Translations under genes and position numbers: made by a program
Assembly: GCA_030762175.1 (NCBI GenBank)
Contig: CM060834.1
Location: 63,407,501 to 63,471,500 of the forward strand
From: Metallyticus violacea
Lineage: Eukaryota; Arthropoda; Insecta; Mantodea; Metallyticidae
Reading direction: 5' to 3'
Length of the DNA: 64,000 nucleotides
In this document: positions 1-13,250 of the stretch, one piece after another
Layout of the letters: each line of letters starts with the position of its first letter
How positions within the stretch are numbered: the first letter of the stretch is position 1
The notes under the pieces: model-generated
Databases searched by the model: none
What the model saw: only the letters and a program-made list of their open reading frames with translations
Told to the model about the DNA's origin: nothing

Positions 1-480
1 CTCTTTCATTATACTACTTTTGATAGCTGTAGAAAAGCATATTATGCGCAAAGAATTTGAAAAGAAAAACATTTTTTTTCGAAGTTAGAAACTTCATTAG
101 AATCACTTTTTTTCCGTTCTTATACGAGATAACTGGTTCTCTTTCATTTTGCTAGTTTGTAGATGTAGAAAAGCATATTATGCGCAAAGAATCTGGAAAA
201 GAAAAAAAAAGTTTTTCAAAATTTTGAAACTTCATTAGAATCATTTTTTTTCCATTCTTATTCTATTTAACTGGTTCTCCTTCATTATACTAGTTTGATA
301 GCTGTAGAAAAGCATATTATGCGCAAAGAATATCGAAAAGAAAAAAAATTATTTTCGAAGTTTGGAAACTTCATTAGAATCACTTTTTTTCCGTTCTTAT
401 TCGAGATAACTGGTTCTCTTTCATTATACTAGTTTGATAGCCTCAGAAAAGCATATTATGCGCAAAGAATCTGGAAAAGA
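1..480 (+). repeat. Alpha block 1 (left edge, partial)
   Basis: Monomers carry GCTGTAG or GATGTAG, TTCATTAG and TTCGAG or TTCTATTT. The block is cut by the window start. It matches 3877-4356 at an offset of 3,876 bp, with a small deletion near 157 (GTTTGTAGATG against GTTTGATAGATG). Confidence 0.8.
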
Positions 481-2219
481 AAAAAGTTTTTTTTCGAAGT
501 TTGGAAACTTCTTTAGAATCACTTTTTTTCCGTTCTTATTTGAGATAACTGATTCTCTTTCATTATACTAGTTTGATAGCCTCAGTAAAGCATATTATGC
601 GCAAAGAATCTGGAAAAGAAAAAAAATTTTTTTCGAAGTTTGGAAACTTCGTTAGAATCACTTTTTTTCCGTTCTTATGTGAGATAACTGGTTCTCTTTC
701 CTTATACTAGTTTGATAACCTCAGAAAAGGATATTATGCGCAAAGAATCTCGAAAAGAAAAAAGTTTTTTTTCGAAGTTTGGAAACTTCGTTTGAATCAC
801 TTTTTTTTCCGTTCTTATTTGAGATAACTGGTTCTCTTTCATTATATTAGTTTGATAGCCTCAGTAAAGCATATTATGCGCAAAGAATCTGGAAAAGAAA
901 AAAAATTTTTTTCGAAGTTTGGAAACTTCGTTAGAATCACTTTTTTCCGTTCTTATTTGAGATAACTGGTTCTCTTTCATTATACTAGTTTGATAGCCTC
1001 AGTAAAGCATATTATGCGCAAAGAATCTCGAAAACAAAAAAATTTTTTTCGAAGTTTGGAAACGTCGTTTGAATCACTTTTTCCGTTCTTATTTGAGATT
1101 ATTGGTTGTCTTTCATTATAGTAGTTTGATAGCCTCAGAAAAGCATATTATGCGCAAAGAATCTCGAAAAGAAAAAAGTTTTTTTTCGAAGTTTGGAAAC
1201 TTCTTTAGAATCACTTTTTTTCCGTTCTTATTTGAGATAACTGGTTCTCTTTCATTATACTAGTTTGATAGCCTCAGTAAAGCATATTATGCGCAAAGAA
1301 TCTGGAAAAGAAAAAAAAATTTTTTCGAAGTTTGGAAACTTCGTTAGAATCACTTTTTTCCGTTCTTATTTGAGATAACTGTTTCTCTTTCATTATACTA
1401 GTTTGATAGCCTCAGTAAAGCATATTATGCGCAAAGAATCTCGAAAAGAAAAAAGTTTTTTTTCGAAGTTTGGAAACTTCGTTTGAATCACTTTTTTTCC
1501 GTTCTTATTTGAGATAACTGGTGTTCTTTCATTATACTAGTTTGATAGCCTCAGTAAAGCATATTATGCGCAAAGAATCTCGAAAAGAAAAAAAATTTTT
1601 TTCGAAGTTTGGAAACTTCGTTAAATCACTTTTTTTCCGTTCTTATTTGAGATAACTGGTTCTCTTTCATTATACTAGTTTGATAGCCTCAGTAAAGCAT
1701 ATTATGCGCAAAGAATCTCGAAAAGAATAAAAATTTTTTTCGAAGTTTGGAAACTTCCTTAGAATCACTTTTTTTCCGTTCTTATTTGAGATAACTGGTT
1801 CTCTTTCATTATACTAGTTTGATAGCCACAGTAAAGCATATTATGCGCAAAGAATCTGGAAAGAAAAAAAATTTTTTTCGAAGTTTGGAAACTTCGTTAG
1901 AATCACTTTTTTTCCGTTCTTATTTGAGATAACTGGTTCTCTTTCATTATACTAGTTTGATAGCCTCAGTAAAGCACATTATGCGCAAAGAATCTCGAAA
2001 AGAAAAAAAATTTTTTTCGAAGTTTGGAAACGTCGTTTGAATCACTTTTTTCCGTTCTTATTTGAGATTACTGGTTCTCTTTCATTATAGTAGTTTGATA
2101 GCCTCAGAAAAGCATATTATGCACAAAGAATCTCGAAAAGAAAAAAAATTTTTTTCGAAGTTTGGAAACTTCGTTATAATCACTTTTTTTCCGTTCTTAT
2201 TTGAGATAACTGGTTCTCT
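481..2219 (+). repeat. Beta block 1
   Basis: Monomers carry GCCTCAG, TTCGTTAG or TTCGTTTG, and TTTGAG. A GATAACCTCAGAAAAGG marker monomer begins near 700. Much of the block recurs around 9.0-11.0 kb at an offset of 8,414 bp. Confidence 0.8.
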
Positions 2220-3125
2220 TTCATTATACTACTTTTGATAGCTGTAGAAAAGCATATTATGCGCAAAGAATCTCGAAAAGAAAAAAAAATTTTTCGAAGT
2301 TTGGAAACTTCATTATAATACTTTTTTTGCGTTCTTATTCGAGATAACTGGTTCTCTTTCATTATACTAGTTTGATAGCCTCAGAAAAGCATATTATGCT
2401 CAAAGAATCTCGAATAGAAAAAAAATTTTTTACGAAGTTTTGAAACTTCATTAGAATCACTTTTTTTCCGTTCTTATTCGAGTAAACTGGTTCTCTTTCA
2501 TTATACTAATTTGATAGCCTCAGAAAAGCATATTATGCGCAAAGAATTTGAAAAGAAAAACATTTTTTTTCGAAGTTAGAAACTTCATTAGAATCACTTT
2601 TTTTCCGTTCTTATACGAGATAACTGGTTCTCTTTCATTTTGCTAGTTTGATAGCTGTAGAAAAGCATATTATGCCCAAAGAATCTCGAAAAGAAAAAAA
2701 AAGTTTTTCAAAATTTTGAAACTTCATTAGAATCACTTTTTTTCCGTTCTTATTCTATTTAACTGGTTCTCTTTCATTATACTAGTTTGATAGCTGTAGA
2801 AAAGCATATTATGCGCAAAGAATCTCGAAAAGAAAAAATATTATTTTCGAAGTTTGGAAACTTCATTAGAATCACTTTTTTTCCGTTCTTATTCGAGATA
2901 ACTGGTTCTCTTTCATTATACTAGTTTGATAGCCTCAGAAAAGCATATTATGCGCAAAGAATCTGGAAAAGAAAAAAAATTTTTTTCGAAGTTTGGAAAC
3001 TTCATTAGAATCACTTTTTTTCCGTTCTTATTCGAGATAACTGGTTCTCTTTCATTATACTAGTTTGATAGCCTCAGAAAAGCATATTATGCGCAAAGAA
3101 TCTCGAAAAGAAAAAGATTTTTTTC

Positions 3126-3141
3126 GAAGTTTGCAAACTTC
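3126..3141. repeat. Perfect 16-bp palindrome GAAGTTTGCAAACTTC
   Basis: In this alpha monomer the spacer GG of the main dyad is GC, making the element a perfect palindrome with no spacer. The same form occurs at 6503-6518, 15283-15298, 18055-18070, 24669-24684 and 25638-25653, always in the monomer with AAAAAGATTTTTTTCG. A seventh related copy near 11,957 has lost the outer pairs (CCAAGTTTGCAAACTT). Confidence 0.9.
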
Positions 3142-3460
3142 CTTAGAATCACTTTTTTCCGTTCTTATTCGAGATAACTGGTTCTCTTTCATTATACTAG
3201 TTTGAAAGCCTCAGAATAGCATATTATGCGCAAAGAATCTCGAAAAGAAAAAAATTTTTTTTCGAAGTTTGGAAACTACATTAGAATCACTTTTTTTCCG
3301 TTCTTATTCGAGATAACTGGTTCTCTTTCAGTATACTAGTTTGATAGTTGTAGAAAAGGATATTATGCGCAAAGAATCTCGAAAATAAAAAATTTTTTTT
3401 CGAAGTTTGGAAACTACATTAGAATCACTTTTTTTCCGTTCTTATTCGAGATAACTGGTT

Positions 3461-3598
3461 CTCTTTCATTATACTAGTTTGATAGCTGTAAAAAAGCATA
3501 TTATGCGCAAAGAATCTCGAAAAGAAAAAAAAAGTTTTTCAAAATTTTGAAACTTCATTAGAATCATTTTTTTCCGTTCTTATTCGAGATAACTGGTT
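3461..3598 (+). repeat. Representative alpha/epsilon monomer (zone 1 only)
   Basis: This 138-bp copy has GATAGCTGTA in place of GATAGCCTCA, and a core AAGTTTTTCAAAATTTTGAAAC in place of the TTCGAAGTTTGGAAAC dyad. It ends with TTCATTAG and TTATTCGAG, the alpha markers. Many epsilon copies elsewhere also have TTCTATTTAACTGG. The CAAAATTTTG core is itself palindromic, so a dyad is still present although its sequence differs. Epsilon monomers occur from about 180 to about 26,110 and I found none downstream. Confidence 0.85.
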
Positions 3599-4400
3599 CT
3601 CTTTCATTATACTACTTTTGATAGCTGTAGAAAAGCATATTATGCGCAAAGAATCTCGAAAAGAAAAAAAATTTTTTTCGAAGTTTGTAAACCTCATTGG
3701 AATCACTTTTTTTCCGTTCTTATACGAGATAACTGGTTCTCTTTCATTTTGCTAGTTTGATAGTTGTAGAAAAGCATATTATGCGCAAAGAATCTCGAAA
3801 AGAAAAAAAAAGTTTTTCAAAATTTTGAAACTTCATTAGAATCATTTTTTTCCGTTCTTATTCGAGATAACTGGTTCTCTTTCATTATACTACTTTTGAT
3901 AGCTGTAGAAAAGCATATTATGCGCAAAGAATTTGAAAAGAAAAACATTTTTTTTCGAAGTTAGAAACTTCATTAGAATCACTTTTTTTCCGTTCTTATA
4001 CGAGATAACTGGTTCTCTTTCATTTTGCTAGTTTGATAGATGTAGAAAAGCATATTATGCGCAAAGAATCTCGAAAAGAAAAAAAAAGTTTTTCAAAATT
4101 TTGAAACTTCATTAGAATCATTTTTTTTCCATTCTTATTCTATTTAACTGGTTCTCCTTCATTATACTAGTTTGATAGCTGTAGAAAAGCATATTATGCG
4201 CAAAGAATATCGAAAAGAAAAAAAATTATTTTCGAAGTTTGGAAACTTCATTAGAATCAATTTTTTCCGTTCTTATTCGAGATAACTGGTTCTCTTTCAT
4301 TATACTAGTTTGATAGCCTCAGAAAAGCATATTATGCGCAAAGAATCTGGAAAAGAAAAAAAATTTTTTTCGAAGTTTGGAAACTTCATTAGAATCACTT

Positions 4401-5735
4401 TTTTTCCGTTCTTATTTGAGATAACTGGTTCTCTTTCATTATACTAGTTTGATAGCCTCAGTAAAGCATATTATGCGCATAGCATCTCGAAAAGAAAAAA
4501 AATTTTTTTCGAAGTTTGGAAACGTCTTTTGAATCACTTTTTTCTTTCTTATTTGAGATTACTGGTTCTCTTTCATTATAGTAGTTTGATAGCCTCAGAA
4601 AAGCATATTATGCACAATTCTCTTTCATTATACTAGTTTGATAGCCTCAGCAAAGCATATTATGCACAAAGAATCTCGAAAAGAAAAAAAATTTTTTTCG
4701 AAGTTTGGAAACGTCGTTTGAATCACTGTTTTCCGTTCTTATTTGAGATTACTGGTTCTCTTTCATTATAGTAGTTTGATAGCCTCAGAAAAGCATATTA
4801 TGCGCAAAGAAAATCGAAAAGAAAAAAAAATTTTTTCGAAGTTTGGAAACTTCTTTAGAATGACTTTTTTTCCGTTCTTATTTGAGATAACTGGTTATCT
4901 TTCATTATACTAGTTTGATAGCCTCAGTAGAGCATATTATGCGCAAAGAATCTCGAAGAGAAAAAAAATTTTTTTCGAAGTTTGTAAACTTCGTTTGAAT
5001 CACTTTTTTCCGTTCTTATTTGAGATAACTGGTTCTCTTTCATTATACTAGTTTGATAGCCTCAGTAAAGCATATTATGCGCAAAGAATCTCGAAAAGAA
5101 AAATGTTTTTTTTCGAAGTTTGGAAACTTCTTTAGAATCACTTTTTTTCCGTTCTTATTTGAGATAACTGGTTCTCTTTCATTATACTAGTTTGATAGCC
5201 TCAGTAAGGCATATTATGCGCAAAGATTCTCGAAAAGAAAAAAATTTTTTTTCGAAGTTTGGAAACTTTGTTTGAATCACTTTTTTTCCGTTCTTATTTG
5301 AGATAACTGGTTCTCTTTCATTATACTTGTTTGATAGCCTCAGTAAAGCATATAATGCGCAAAGAATATGGAAAAGAAAAAAATTTTTTTTCGAAGTTTG
5401 GAAACTTCGTTAGAATCACTTTTTTTCCGTTCTTATGTGAGATAACTGGTTCTCTTTCCTTATACTAGTTTGATAACCTCAGAAAAGGATATTATGCGCC
5501 AAGAATCTCGAAAAGAAAAAAGTTTTTTTTCGAAGTTTGGAAACTTCGTTTGAATCACTTTTTTTTCCGTTCTTATTTGAGATAACTGGTTCTCTTTCAT
5601 TATATTAGTTTGATAGCCTCAGTAAAGCATATTATGCGCAAAGAATCTCGAAAAGAAAAAAAATTTTTTTCGAAGTTTGGAAACTTCGTTATAATCACTT
5701 TTTTTCCGTTCTTATTTGAGATAATTGGTTCTCTT
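4401..5735 (+). repeat. Beta block 2
   Basis: Beta and gamma monomers, including the GCGCATAGCATCTCG variant near 4476 and a 52-bp truncated monomer at 4568-4619. The arrangement is repeated at 7.8-9.3 kb. Confidence 0.8.
4568..4619 (+). repeat. Truncated 52-bp monomer
   Basis: The monomer begins normally, but after ATTATGCACA it jumps to ATT and the next CTCTTTCATT, losing about 87 bp (both the A/T tract and the main dyad). The same junction occurs at three other places. Confidence 0.9.
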
Positions 5736-7790
5736 TCATTATACTACTTTTGATAGCTGTAGAAAAGCATATTATGCGCAAAGAATCTCGAAAAGAAAAA
5801 AAAATTTTTCGAAGTTTGGAAACTTCATTAGAATACTTTTTTTGCGTTCTTATTCGAGATAACTGGTTCTCTTTCATTATACTAGTTTGATAGCCTCAGA
5901 AATGTATATTATGCTCAAAGAATCTCGAATAGAAAAAAAATTTTTTACGAAGTTTTGAAACTTCATTAGAATCACTTTTTTTCCGTTCTTATTCGAGTAA
6001 ACTGGTTCTCTTTCATTATACTAATTTGATAGCCTCAGAAAAGCATATTATGCGCAAAGAATTTGAAAAGAAAAACATTTTTTTTCGAAGTTAGAAACTT
6101 CATTAGAATCACTTTTTTTCCGTTCTTATACGAGATAACTGGTTCTCTTTCATTTTGCTAGTTTGATAGCTGTAGAAAAGCATATTATGCCCAAAGAATC
6201 TCGAAAAGAAAAAAAAAGTTTTTCAAAATTTTGAAACTTCATTAGAATCACTTTTTTTCCGTTCTTATTCGAGATAACTGGTTCTCTTTCATTATACTAG
6301 TTTGATAGCCTCAGAAAAGCATATTATGCGCAAAGAATCTGGAAAAGAAAAAAAAAAATTTTTCGAATATTGGAAACTTCATTAGAATCACTTTTTTTCC
6401 GTTCTTATTCTAGATAACTGGTTCTCTTTCATTATACTTGTTTGATAGCCTTAGAAAAGCATATTATGCGCAAAGAATCTCGAAAAGAAAAAGATTTTTT
6501 TCGAAGTTTGCAAACTTCCTTAGAATCACTTTTTTCCGTTCTTATTCGAGATAACTGGTTCTCTTTCATTATACTAGTTTGAAAGCCTCAGAATAGCATA
6601 TTATGCGCAAAGAATCTCGAAAAGAAAAAAATTTTTTTTCGAAGTTTGGAAACTACATTAGAATCACTTTTTTTCCGTTCTTATTCGAGATAACTGGTTC
6701 TCTTTCATTATACTAGTTTGATAGTTGTAGAAAAGGATATTATGCGTAAAGAATCTCGAAAAGAAAAAAAATTTTTTTCGAAGTTTGGAAACTACATTAG
6801 AATCACTTTTTTTCCGTTCTTATTCGAGATAACTGGTTCTCTTTCATTATACTAGTTTGATAGCTGTAATAAAGCATATTATGCGCAAAGAATCTCGAAA
6901 AGAAAAAAAAAGTTTTTCAAAATTTTGAAACTTCATTAGAATCATTTTTTTCCGTTCTTATTCGAGATAACTGGTTCTCCTTCAATATACTACTTTTGAT
7001 AGCTGTAGAAAAGCACATTATGGGCAAAGAATCTCGAAAAGAAAAAAAATTTTTTTCGAAGTTTGTAAACCTCATTGGAATCACTTTTTTTCCGTTCTTA
7101 TACGAGATAACTGGTTCAATTTCATTTTGCTAGTTTGATAGTTGTAGAAAAGCATATTATGCGCAAAGAATCTCGAAAAGAAAAAAAAAGTTTTTCAAAA
7201 TTTTGAAACTTCATTAGAATCATTTTTTTCCGTTCTTATTCGAGATAACTGGTTCTCTTTCATTATACTACTTTTGATAGCTGTAGAAAAGCATATTATG
7301 CGCAAAGAATTTGAAAAGAAAAACATTTTTTTTCGAATTTGAAACTTCATTAGAATCACTTTTTTTCCGTTCTTATACGAGATAACTGGTTCTCTTTCAT
7401 TTTGCTAGTTTGATAGTTGTAGAAAAGCAAATTATGCGCAAAGAATCTCGAAAAGAAAAAAAAAGTTTTTCAAAATTTTGAAACTTCATTAGAATCATTT
7501 TTTTTCCGTTCTTATTCTATTTAACTGGTTCTCCTTCATTATACTAGTTTGATAGCAGTAGAAAAGCATATTATGCGCAAAGAATATCGAAAAGAAAAAA
7601 AATTATTTTCGAAATTTGGAAACTTCATTAGAATCTCTTTTTTTCCGTTCTTATTCGAGATAACTGGTTCTCTTTCATTATACTAGTTTGATAGCCTCAG
7701 AAAAGCATATTATGCGCAAAGAATCTGGAAAAGAAAAAAAATTTTTATCGAAGTTTGGAAACTTCATTAGAATCACTTTTTTTCCGTTCT
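5736..7790 (+). repeat. Alpha block 3
   Basis: This is the second copy of alpha block 2, at offsets of 3,515 and then 3,376-3,379 bp. The change of offset shows that one monomer present near 2,750-2,890 is missing here near 6,265. The perfect palindrome is at 6503-6518. Confidence 0.8.
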
Positions 7791-10700
7791 TATTTGAGAT
7801 AACTGGTTCTCTTTCATTATACTAGTTTGATAGCCTCAGTAAAGCATATTATGCGCATAGCATCTCGAAAAGAAAAAAAATTTTTTTCGAAGTTTGGAAA
7901 CGTCGTTTGAATCACTTTTTTCCATTCTTATTTGAGATTACTGGTTCTCTTTCATTATAGTAGTTTGATAGCCTCAGAAAAGCATATTATGCACAATTCT
8001 CTTTCATTATACTAGTTTGATAGCCTCAGCAAAGCATATTATGCACAAAGAATCTCGAAAAGAAAAAAAAATTTTTTCGAAGTTTGGAAACGTCGTTTGA
8101 ATCACTGTTTTCCGTTCTTATTTGAGATTACTGGTTCTCTTTCATTATAGTAGTTTGATAGCCTCAGAAAAGCATATTATGCGCAAAGAAAATCGAAAGG
8201 AAAAAAAAATTTTTTCGAAGTTTGGAAACTTCTTTAGAATCACTTTTTTTCCGTTCTTATTTGAGATAACTGGTTCTCTTTCATTATACTAGTTTGATAG
8301 CCTCAGTAGAGCATATTATGCGCAAAGAATCTCGAACAGAAAAAAATTTTTTTCGAAGTTTGTAAACTTCGTTTGAATCACTTTTTTTCCGTTCTTATTT
8401 GAGATAACTGGTTCTCTTTCATTATACTAGTTTGATAGCCTCAGTAAAGCATATTATGCGCAAAGAATCTCGAAAAGAAAAATGTTTTTTTTCGAAGTTT
8501 GGAAACTTCTTTAGAATCACTTTTTTTCCGTTCTTATTTGAGATAACTGGTTCTCTTTCATTATACTAGTTTGATAGCCTCAGTAAAGCATATTATGCGC
8601 AAAGAATCTCGAAAAGAAAAAAAAATTTTTTCGCAGTTTGGAAACTTCGTTAGAATCACTTTTATTCCGTTCTTATTTGAGATAACTGGTTCTCTTTCAT
8701 TATACTAGTTTGATAGCCTCAGAAGAGCATATTATGCGCAAAGAATCTCGAAAAGAAAAAAGTTTTTTTTCGAAGTTTGGAAACTTCGTTTGAATCACTT
8801 TTTTTCCGTTCTTATTTGAGATAACTGGTTCTCTTTCATTATACTAGTTTGATAGCCTCAGCAAAGCATATTATGCACAAAGAATCTCGAAAAGAAAAAA
8901 ATTTTTTTTCGAAGTTTGGAAACTTTGTTTGAATCACTTTTTTTCCGTTCTTATTTGAGATAACTGGTTCTCTTTCATTATACTTGTTTGATAGCCTCAG
9001 TAAAGCATATAATGCGCAATATATGGAAAAGAAAAAAAATTTTTTTCGAAGTTTGGAAACTTCGTTAGAATCACTTTTTTTCCGTTCTTATGTGAGATAA
9101 CTGGTTCTCTTTCCTTATACTAGTTTGATAACCTCAGAAAAGGATATTATGCGCCAAGAATCTCGAAAAGAAAAAAGTTTTTTTTCGAAGTTTGGAAACT
9201 TCGTTTGAATCACCTTTTTTTCCGTTCTTATTTGAGATAACTGGTACTCTTTCATTATATTAGTTTGATAGCCTCAGTAAAGCATATTATGCGCAAAGAA
9301 TTTGGAAAAGAAAAAAAAATTTTTTCGAAGTTTGGAAACTTCGTTAGAATCACTTTTTTCCGTTCTTATTTGAGATAACTGGTTCTCTTTCATTATACTA
9401 GTTTGATAGCCTCAGTAAAGCATATTATGCGCAAAGAATCTCGAAAAGAAAAAATTTTTTTTTCGAAGTTTGGAAACGTCGTTTGAATCACTTTTTCCGT
9501 TCTTATTTGAGATTACTGGTTATCTTTCATTATAGTAGTTTGATAGCCTCAGAAAAGCATATTATGCGCAAAGAATCTCGAAAAGAAAAAAGTTTTTTTT
9601 CGAAGTTTGGAAACTTCTTTAGAATCACTTTTTTTCCGTTCTTATTTGAGATAACTGGTTCTCTTTCATTATACTAGTTTGATAGCCTCAGTAAAGCATA
9701 TTATGCGCAAAGAATCTGGAAAAGAAAAAAATTTTTTTTCGAAGTTTGGAAACTTCGTTAGAATCACTTTTTTTCCGTTCTTATGTGAGATAACTGGTTC
9801 TCTTTCCTTATACTAGTTTGATAACCTCAGAAAAGGATATTATGCGCAAAGAATCTCGAAAAGAAAAAAGTTTTTTTTCGAAGTTTGGAAACTTCGTTTG
9901 AATCACTTTTTTTCCGTTCTTATTTGAGATAACTGGTTCTCTTTCATTATATTAGTTTGATAGCCTCAGTAAAGCATATTATGCGCAAAGAATCTGGAAA
10001 AGAAAAAAAATTTTTTTCGAAGTTTGGAAACTTCTTTAGAATCACTTTTTTTCCGTTCTTATTTGAGATAACTGGTTCTCTTTCATTATACTAGTTTGAT
10101 AGCCTCAGTAAAGCATATTATGCGCAAAGAATCTTGAAAGAAAAAAAAATTTTTTCGAAGTTTGGAAACTTCTTTAGAATCACTTTTTTCCGTTCTTATT
10201 TGAGATAACTGGTTCTCTTTCATTATACTAGTTTGATAGCCTCAGTAAAGCATATTATGCGCAAAGAATCTCGAAAAGAAAAAAGTTTTTTTTCGAAGTT
10301 TGGAAACTTCGTTTGAATCACTTTTTTTCCGTTCTTATTTGAGATAACTGGTTCTCTTTCATTATACTAGTTTGATAGCCTCAGTAAAGCATATTATGCG
10401 CAAAGAATCTCGAAAAGAAAAAAAATTTATTTCGAAGTTTGGAAACTTCGTTAGAATCACTTTTTTTCCGGTCTTATTTGAGATAACTGGTTCTCTTTCA
10501 TTATACTAGTTTGATAGCCTCAGTAAAGCATATTATGCGCAAAGAATCTCGAAAAGAATAAAAATTTTTTTCGAAGTTTGGAAACTTCCTTAGAATCACT
10601 TTTTTTCCGTTCTTATTTGAGATAACTGGTTCTCTTTCATTATACTAGTTTGATAGCCACAGTAAAGCATATTATGCGCAAAAATCTGGAAAGAAAAAAA

Positions 10701-11043
10701 ATTTTTTTCGAACTTTGGAATCTTCGTTAGAATCACTTTTTTTCCGTTCTTATTTGAGATAACTGGTTCTCTTTCATGATACTAGTTTGATAGCCTCAGT
10801 AAAGCACATTATGCGCAAAGAATCTCGAAAAGAAAAAAAATTTTTTTCGAAGTTTGGAAACTTCGTTTGAATCACTTTTTTCCGTTCTTATTTGAGATTA
10901 CTGGTTCTCTTTCATTATAGTAGTTTGATAGCCTCAGAAAAGCATATTATGCACAAAGAATCTCGAAAAGAAAAAAAATTTTTTCCGAAGTTTGGAAACT
11001 TCGTTATAATCACTTTTTTTCCGTTCTTATTTGAGATAACTGG
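7791..11043 (+). repeat. Beta block 3
   Basis: Begins with the ATAGCATCTCG variant and a truncated monomer (7947-7998). It includes two GATAACCTCAG marker monomers (near 9127 and 9815). The 9.0-11.0 kb part matches beta block 1. Confidence 0.8.
7947..7998 (+). repeat. Truncated 52-bp monomer
   Basis: Same ATGCACA/ATTCTCTTTC junction as at 4568-4619, in the second copy of the 3.5-kb unit, so it was copied with that unit. Confidence 0.9.
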
Positions 11044-13250
11044 TTCTCTTTCATTATACTACTTTTGATAGCTGTAGAAAAGCATATTATGCGCAAAGAA
11101 TCTCGAAAAGAAAAAAAAAATTTTTCGAAGTTTGGAAACTACATTAGAATACTTTTTTTGCGTTCTTATTCGAGATAACTGGTTCTCTTTCATTATACTA
11201 GTTTGATAGCCTCAGAAAAGCATATTATGCTCAAAGAATCTCGAATAGAAAAAAAATTTTTTACGAAGTTTTGAAACTTCATTAGAATCACTTTTTTTCC
11301 GTTCTTATTCGAGTAAACTGGTTCTCTTTCATTATACTAATTTGATAGCCTCAGAAAAGCATATTATGCGCAAAGAATTTGAAAAGAAAAACATTTCGTT
11401 TTCGAAGTTAGAAACTTCATTAGAATCACTTTTTTTCCGTTCTTATACGAGATTACTGGTTCTCTTTCATTTTGCTAGTTTGATAGCTGTAGAAAAGCAT
11501 ATTATGCCCAAAGAATCTCGAAAAGAAAAAAAAAGTTTTTCAAAATTTTGAAACTTCATTAGAATCACTTTTTTTCCGTTCTTATTCTATTTAACTGGTT
11601 CTCTTTCATTATACTAGTTTGATAGCTGTAGAAAAGCATATTATGTGCAAAGAATCTCGAAAAGAAAAAAAATTATTTTCGAAGTTTGGAAACTTCATTA
11701 GAATCACTTTTTTTCCGTTCTTATTCGAGATAACTGGTTCTCTTTCATTATACTAGTTTGATAGCCACAGAAAAGCATATTATGCGCAAAGAACCTGGAA
11801 AAGAAAAAAAAATTTTTTCGAAGTTTGGAAACTTCATTAGAATCACTTTTTTCCGTTCTTATTCGAGATAACTGGTTCTCTTTCATTATACTAGTTTGAT
11901 AGCCTCAGAAAAGCATATTATGCGCAAAGAATCTCGAAAAGAAAAAGATTTTTTTCCAAGTTTGCAAACTTCCTTAGAATCACTTTTTTCCGTTCTTATT
12001 CGAGATAACTGGTTCTCTTTCATTATACTAGTTTGAAAGCCTCAGAATAGCATATTATGCGCAAAGAATCTCGAAAAGAAAAAAATTTTTTTTCGAAGTT
12101 TGGAAACTACATTAGAATCACTTTTTTTCTGTTCTTATTCGAGATAACTGGTTCTCTTTCATTATACTAGTTTGATAGTTGTAGAAAAGGATATTATGCG
12201 CAAAGAATCTCGAAAAGAAAAAAAATTTTTTTCGAAGTTTGGAAACTACATTAGAATCACTTTTTTCCGTTCTTATTCGAGATAACTGGTTCTCTTTCAT
12301 TATACTAGTTTGATAGCTGTAAAAAAGCATATTATGCGCAAAGAATCTCGAAAAGAAAAAAAAAGTTTTTCAAAATTTTGAAACTTCATTAGAATCATTT
12401 TTTTCCGTTCTTATTCGAGATAACTGGTTCTCTTTCATTATACTACTTTTGATAGCTGTAGAAAAGCATATTATGCACAAAGAATCTCGAAAAGAAAAAA
12501 AATTTTTTTCGAAGTTTGTAAACCTCATTGGAATCACTTTTTTTCCGTTCTTATACGAGATAACTGGTTCTCTTTCATTTTGCTAGTTTGATAGTTGTAG
12601 AAAAGCATATTATGCGCAAAGAATCTCGAAAAGAAAAAAAAAGTTTTTCAAAATTTTGAAACATCATTAGAATCATTTTTTTCCGTTCTTATTCGAGATA
12701 ACTGGTTCTCTTTCATTATACTACTTTTGATAGCTGTAGAAAAGCATATTATGCGCAAAGAATTTGAAAAGAAAAACATTTTTTTTCCAAGTTAGAAACT
12801 TCATTAGAATCACTTTTTTTCCGTTCTTATACGAGATAACTGGTTCTCTTTCATTTTGCTAGTTTGATAGTTGTAGAAAAGCATATTATGCGCAAAGAAT
12901 CTCGAAAAGAAAAAAAAAAGTTTTTCAAAATTTTGAAACTTCATTAGAATCATTTTTTTTTCCGTTCTTATTCTATTTAACTAGTTCTCCTTCATTATAC
13001 TAGTTTGATAGCTGTAGAAAAGCATATTATGCGCAAAGAATATCGAAAAGAAAAAAAATTATTTTCGAAGTTTGGAAACTTCATTAGAATCACTTTTTTT
13101 CCGTTCTTATTCGACATAACTGGTTCTCTTTCATTATACTAGTTTGATAGCCTCAGAAAAGCATATTATGCGCAAAGAATCTGGAAAAGAAAAAAAATTT
13201 TTTTCGAAGTTTGGAAACTTCATTAGAATCACTTTTTTTCCGTTCTTATT
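11044..13250 (+). repeat. Alpha block 4
   Basis: Starts with the ACTACTTTTGATAGCTG entry variant near 11056. It contains epsilon copies and ends near 13250 in a hybrid monomer (TTCATTAG, then TTTTAGATAAC). Confidence 0.8.

Larger units (their letters stand above)
2220..4400 (+). repeat. Alpha block 2
   Basis: It starts with the entry variant ACTACTTTTGATAGCTGTAG, which has one base more than ACTAGTTTGATAG. It contains epsilon copies and the perfect palindrome GAAGTTTGCAAACTTC at 3126-3141. It ends in a hybrid monomer near 4381 with alpha TTCATTAG followed by beta TTTGAG. Confidence 0.8.
2120..5634 (+). repeat. 3.5-kb higher-order unit, copy 1
   Basis: An alpha block plus a beta block that is repeated immediately downstream. 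Matching landmarks include TAATCACTTT (2,174 and 5,689), the TTTGAAAAG monomer (2,541 and 6,056), the truncated monomer (4,568 and 7,947) and GATAACCTC (5,472 and 9,127). The offset moves from 3,515 to 3,376-3,379 and then 3,655 bp, so the copies differ by whole monomers. Confidence 0.75.
5635..9290 (+). repeat. 3.5-kb higher-order unit, copy 2
   Basis: Second copy of the unit at 2120-5634. It has one monomer fewer in the alpha part and two more in the beta part. After about 9,290 the match moves to beta block 1 at an offset of 8,414 bp. Confidence 0.75.

Noticed and set aside
2180..2362. Reverse-strand frames of 60-85 codons (also 5695-5877, 11704-11886, 21017-21274, 32650-32877 and others)
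   Set aside because: They are the antisense reading of the same monomers, with the repeated MKENQLSRIRTEK motif. The frames are short, copied with their blocks, and have no promoter or gene context.
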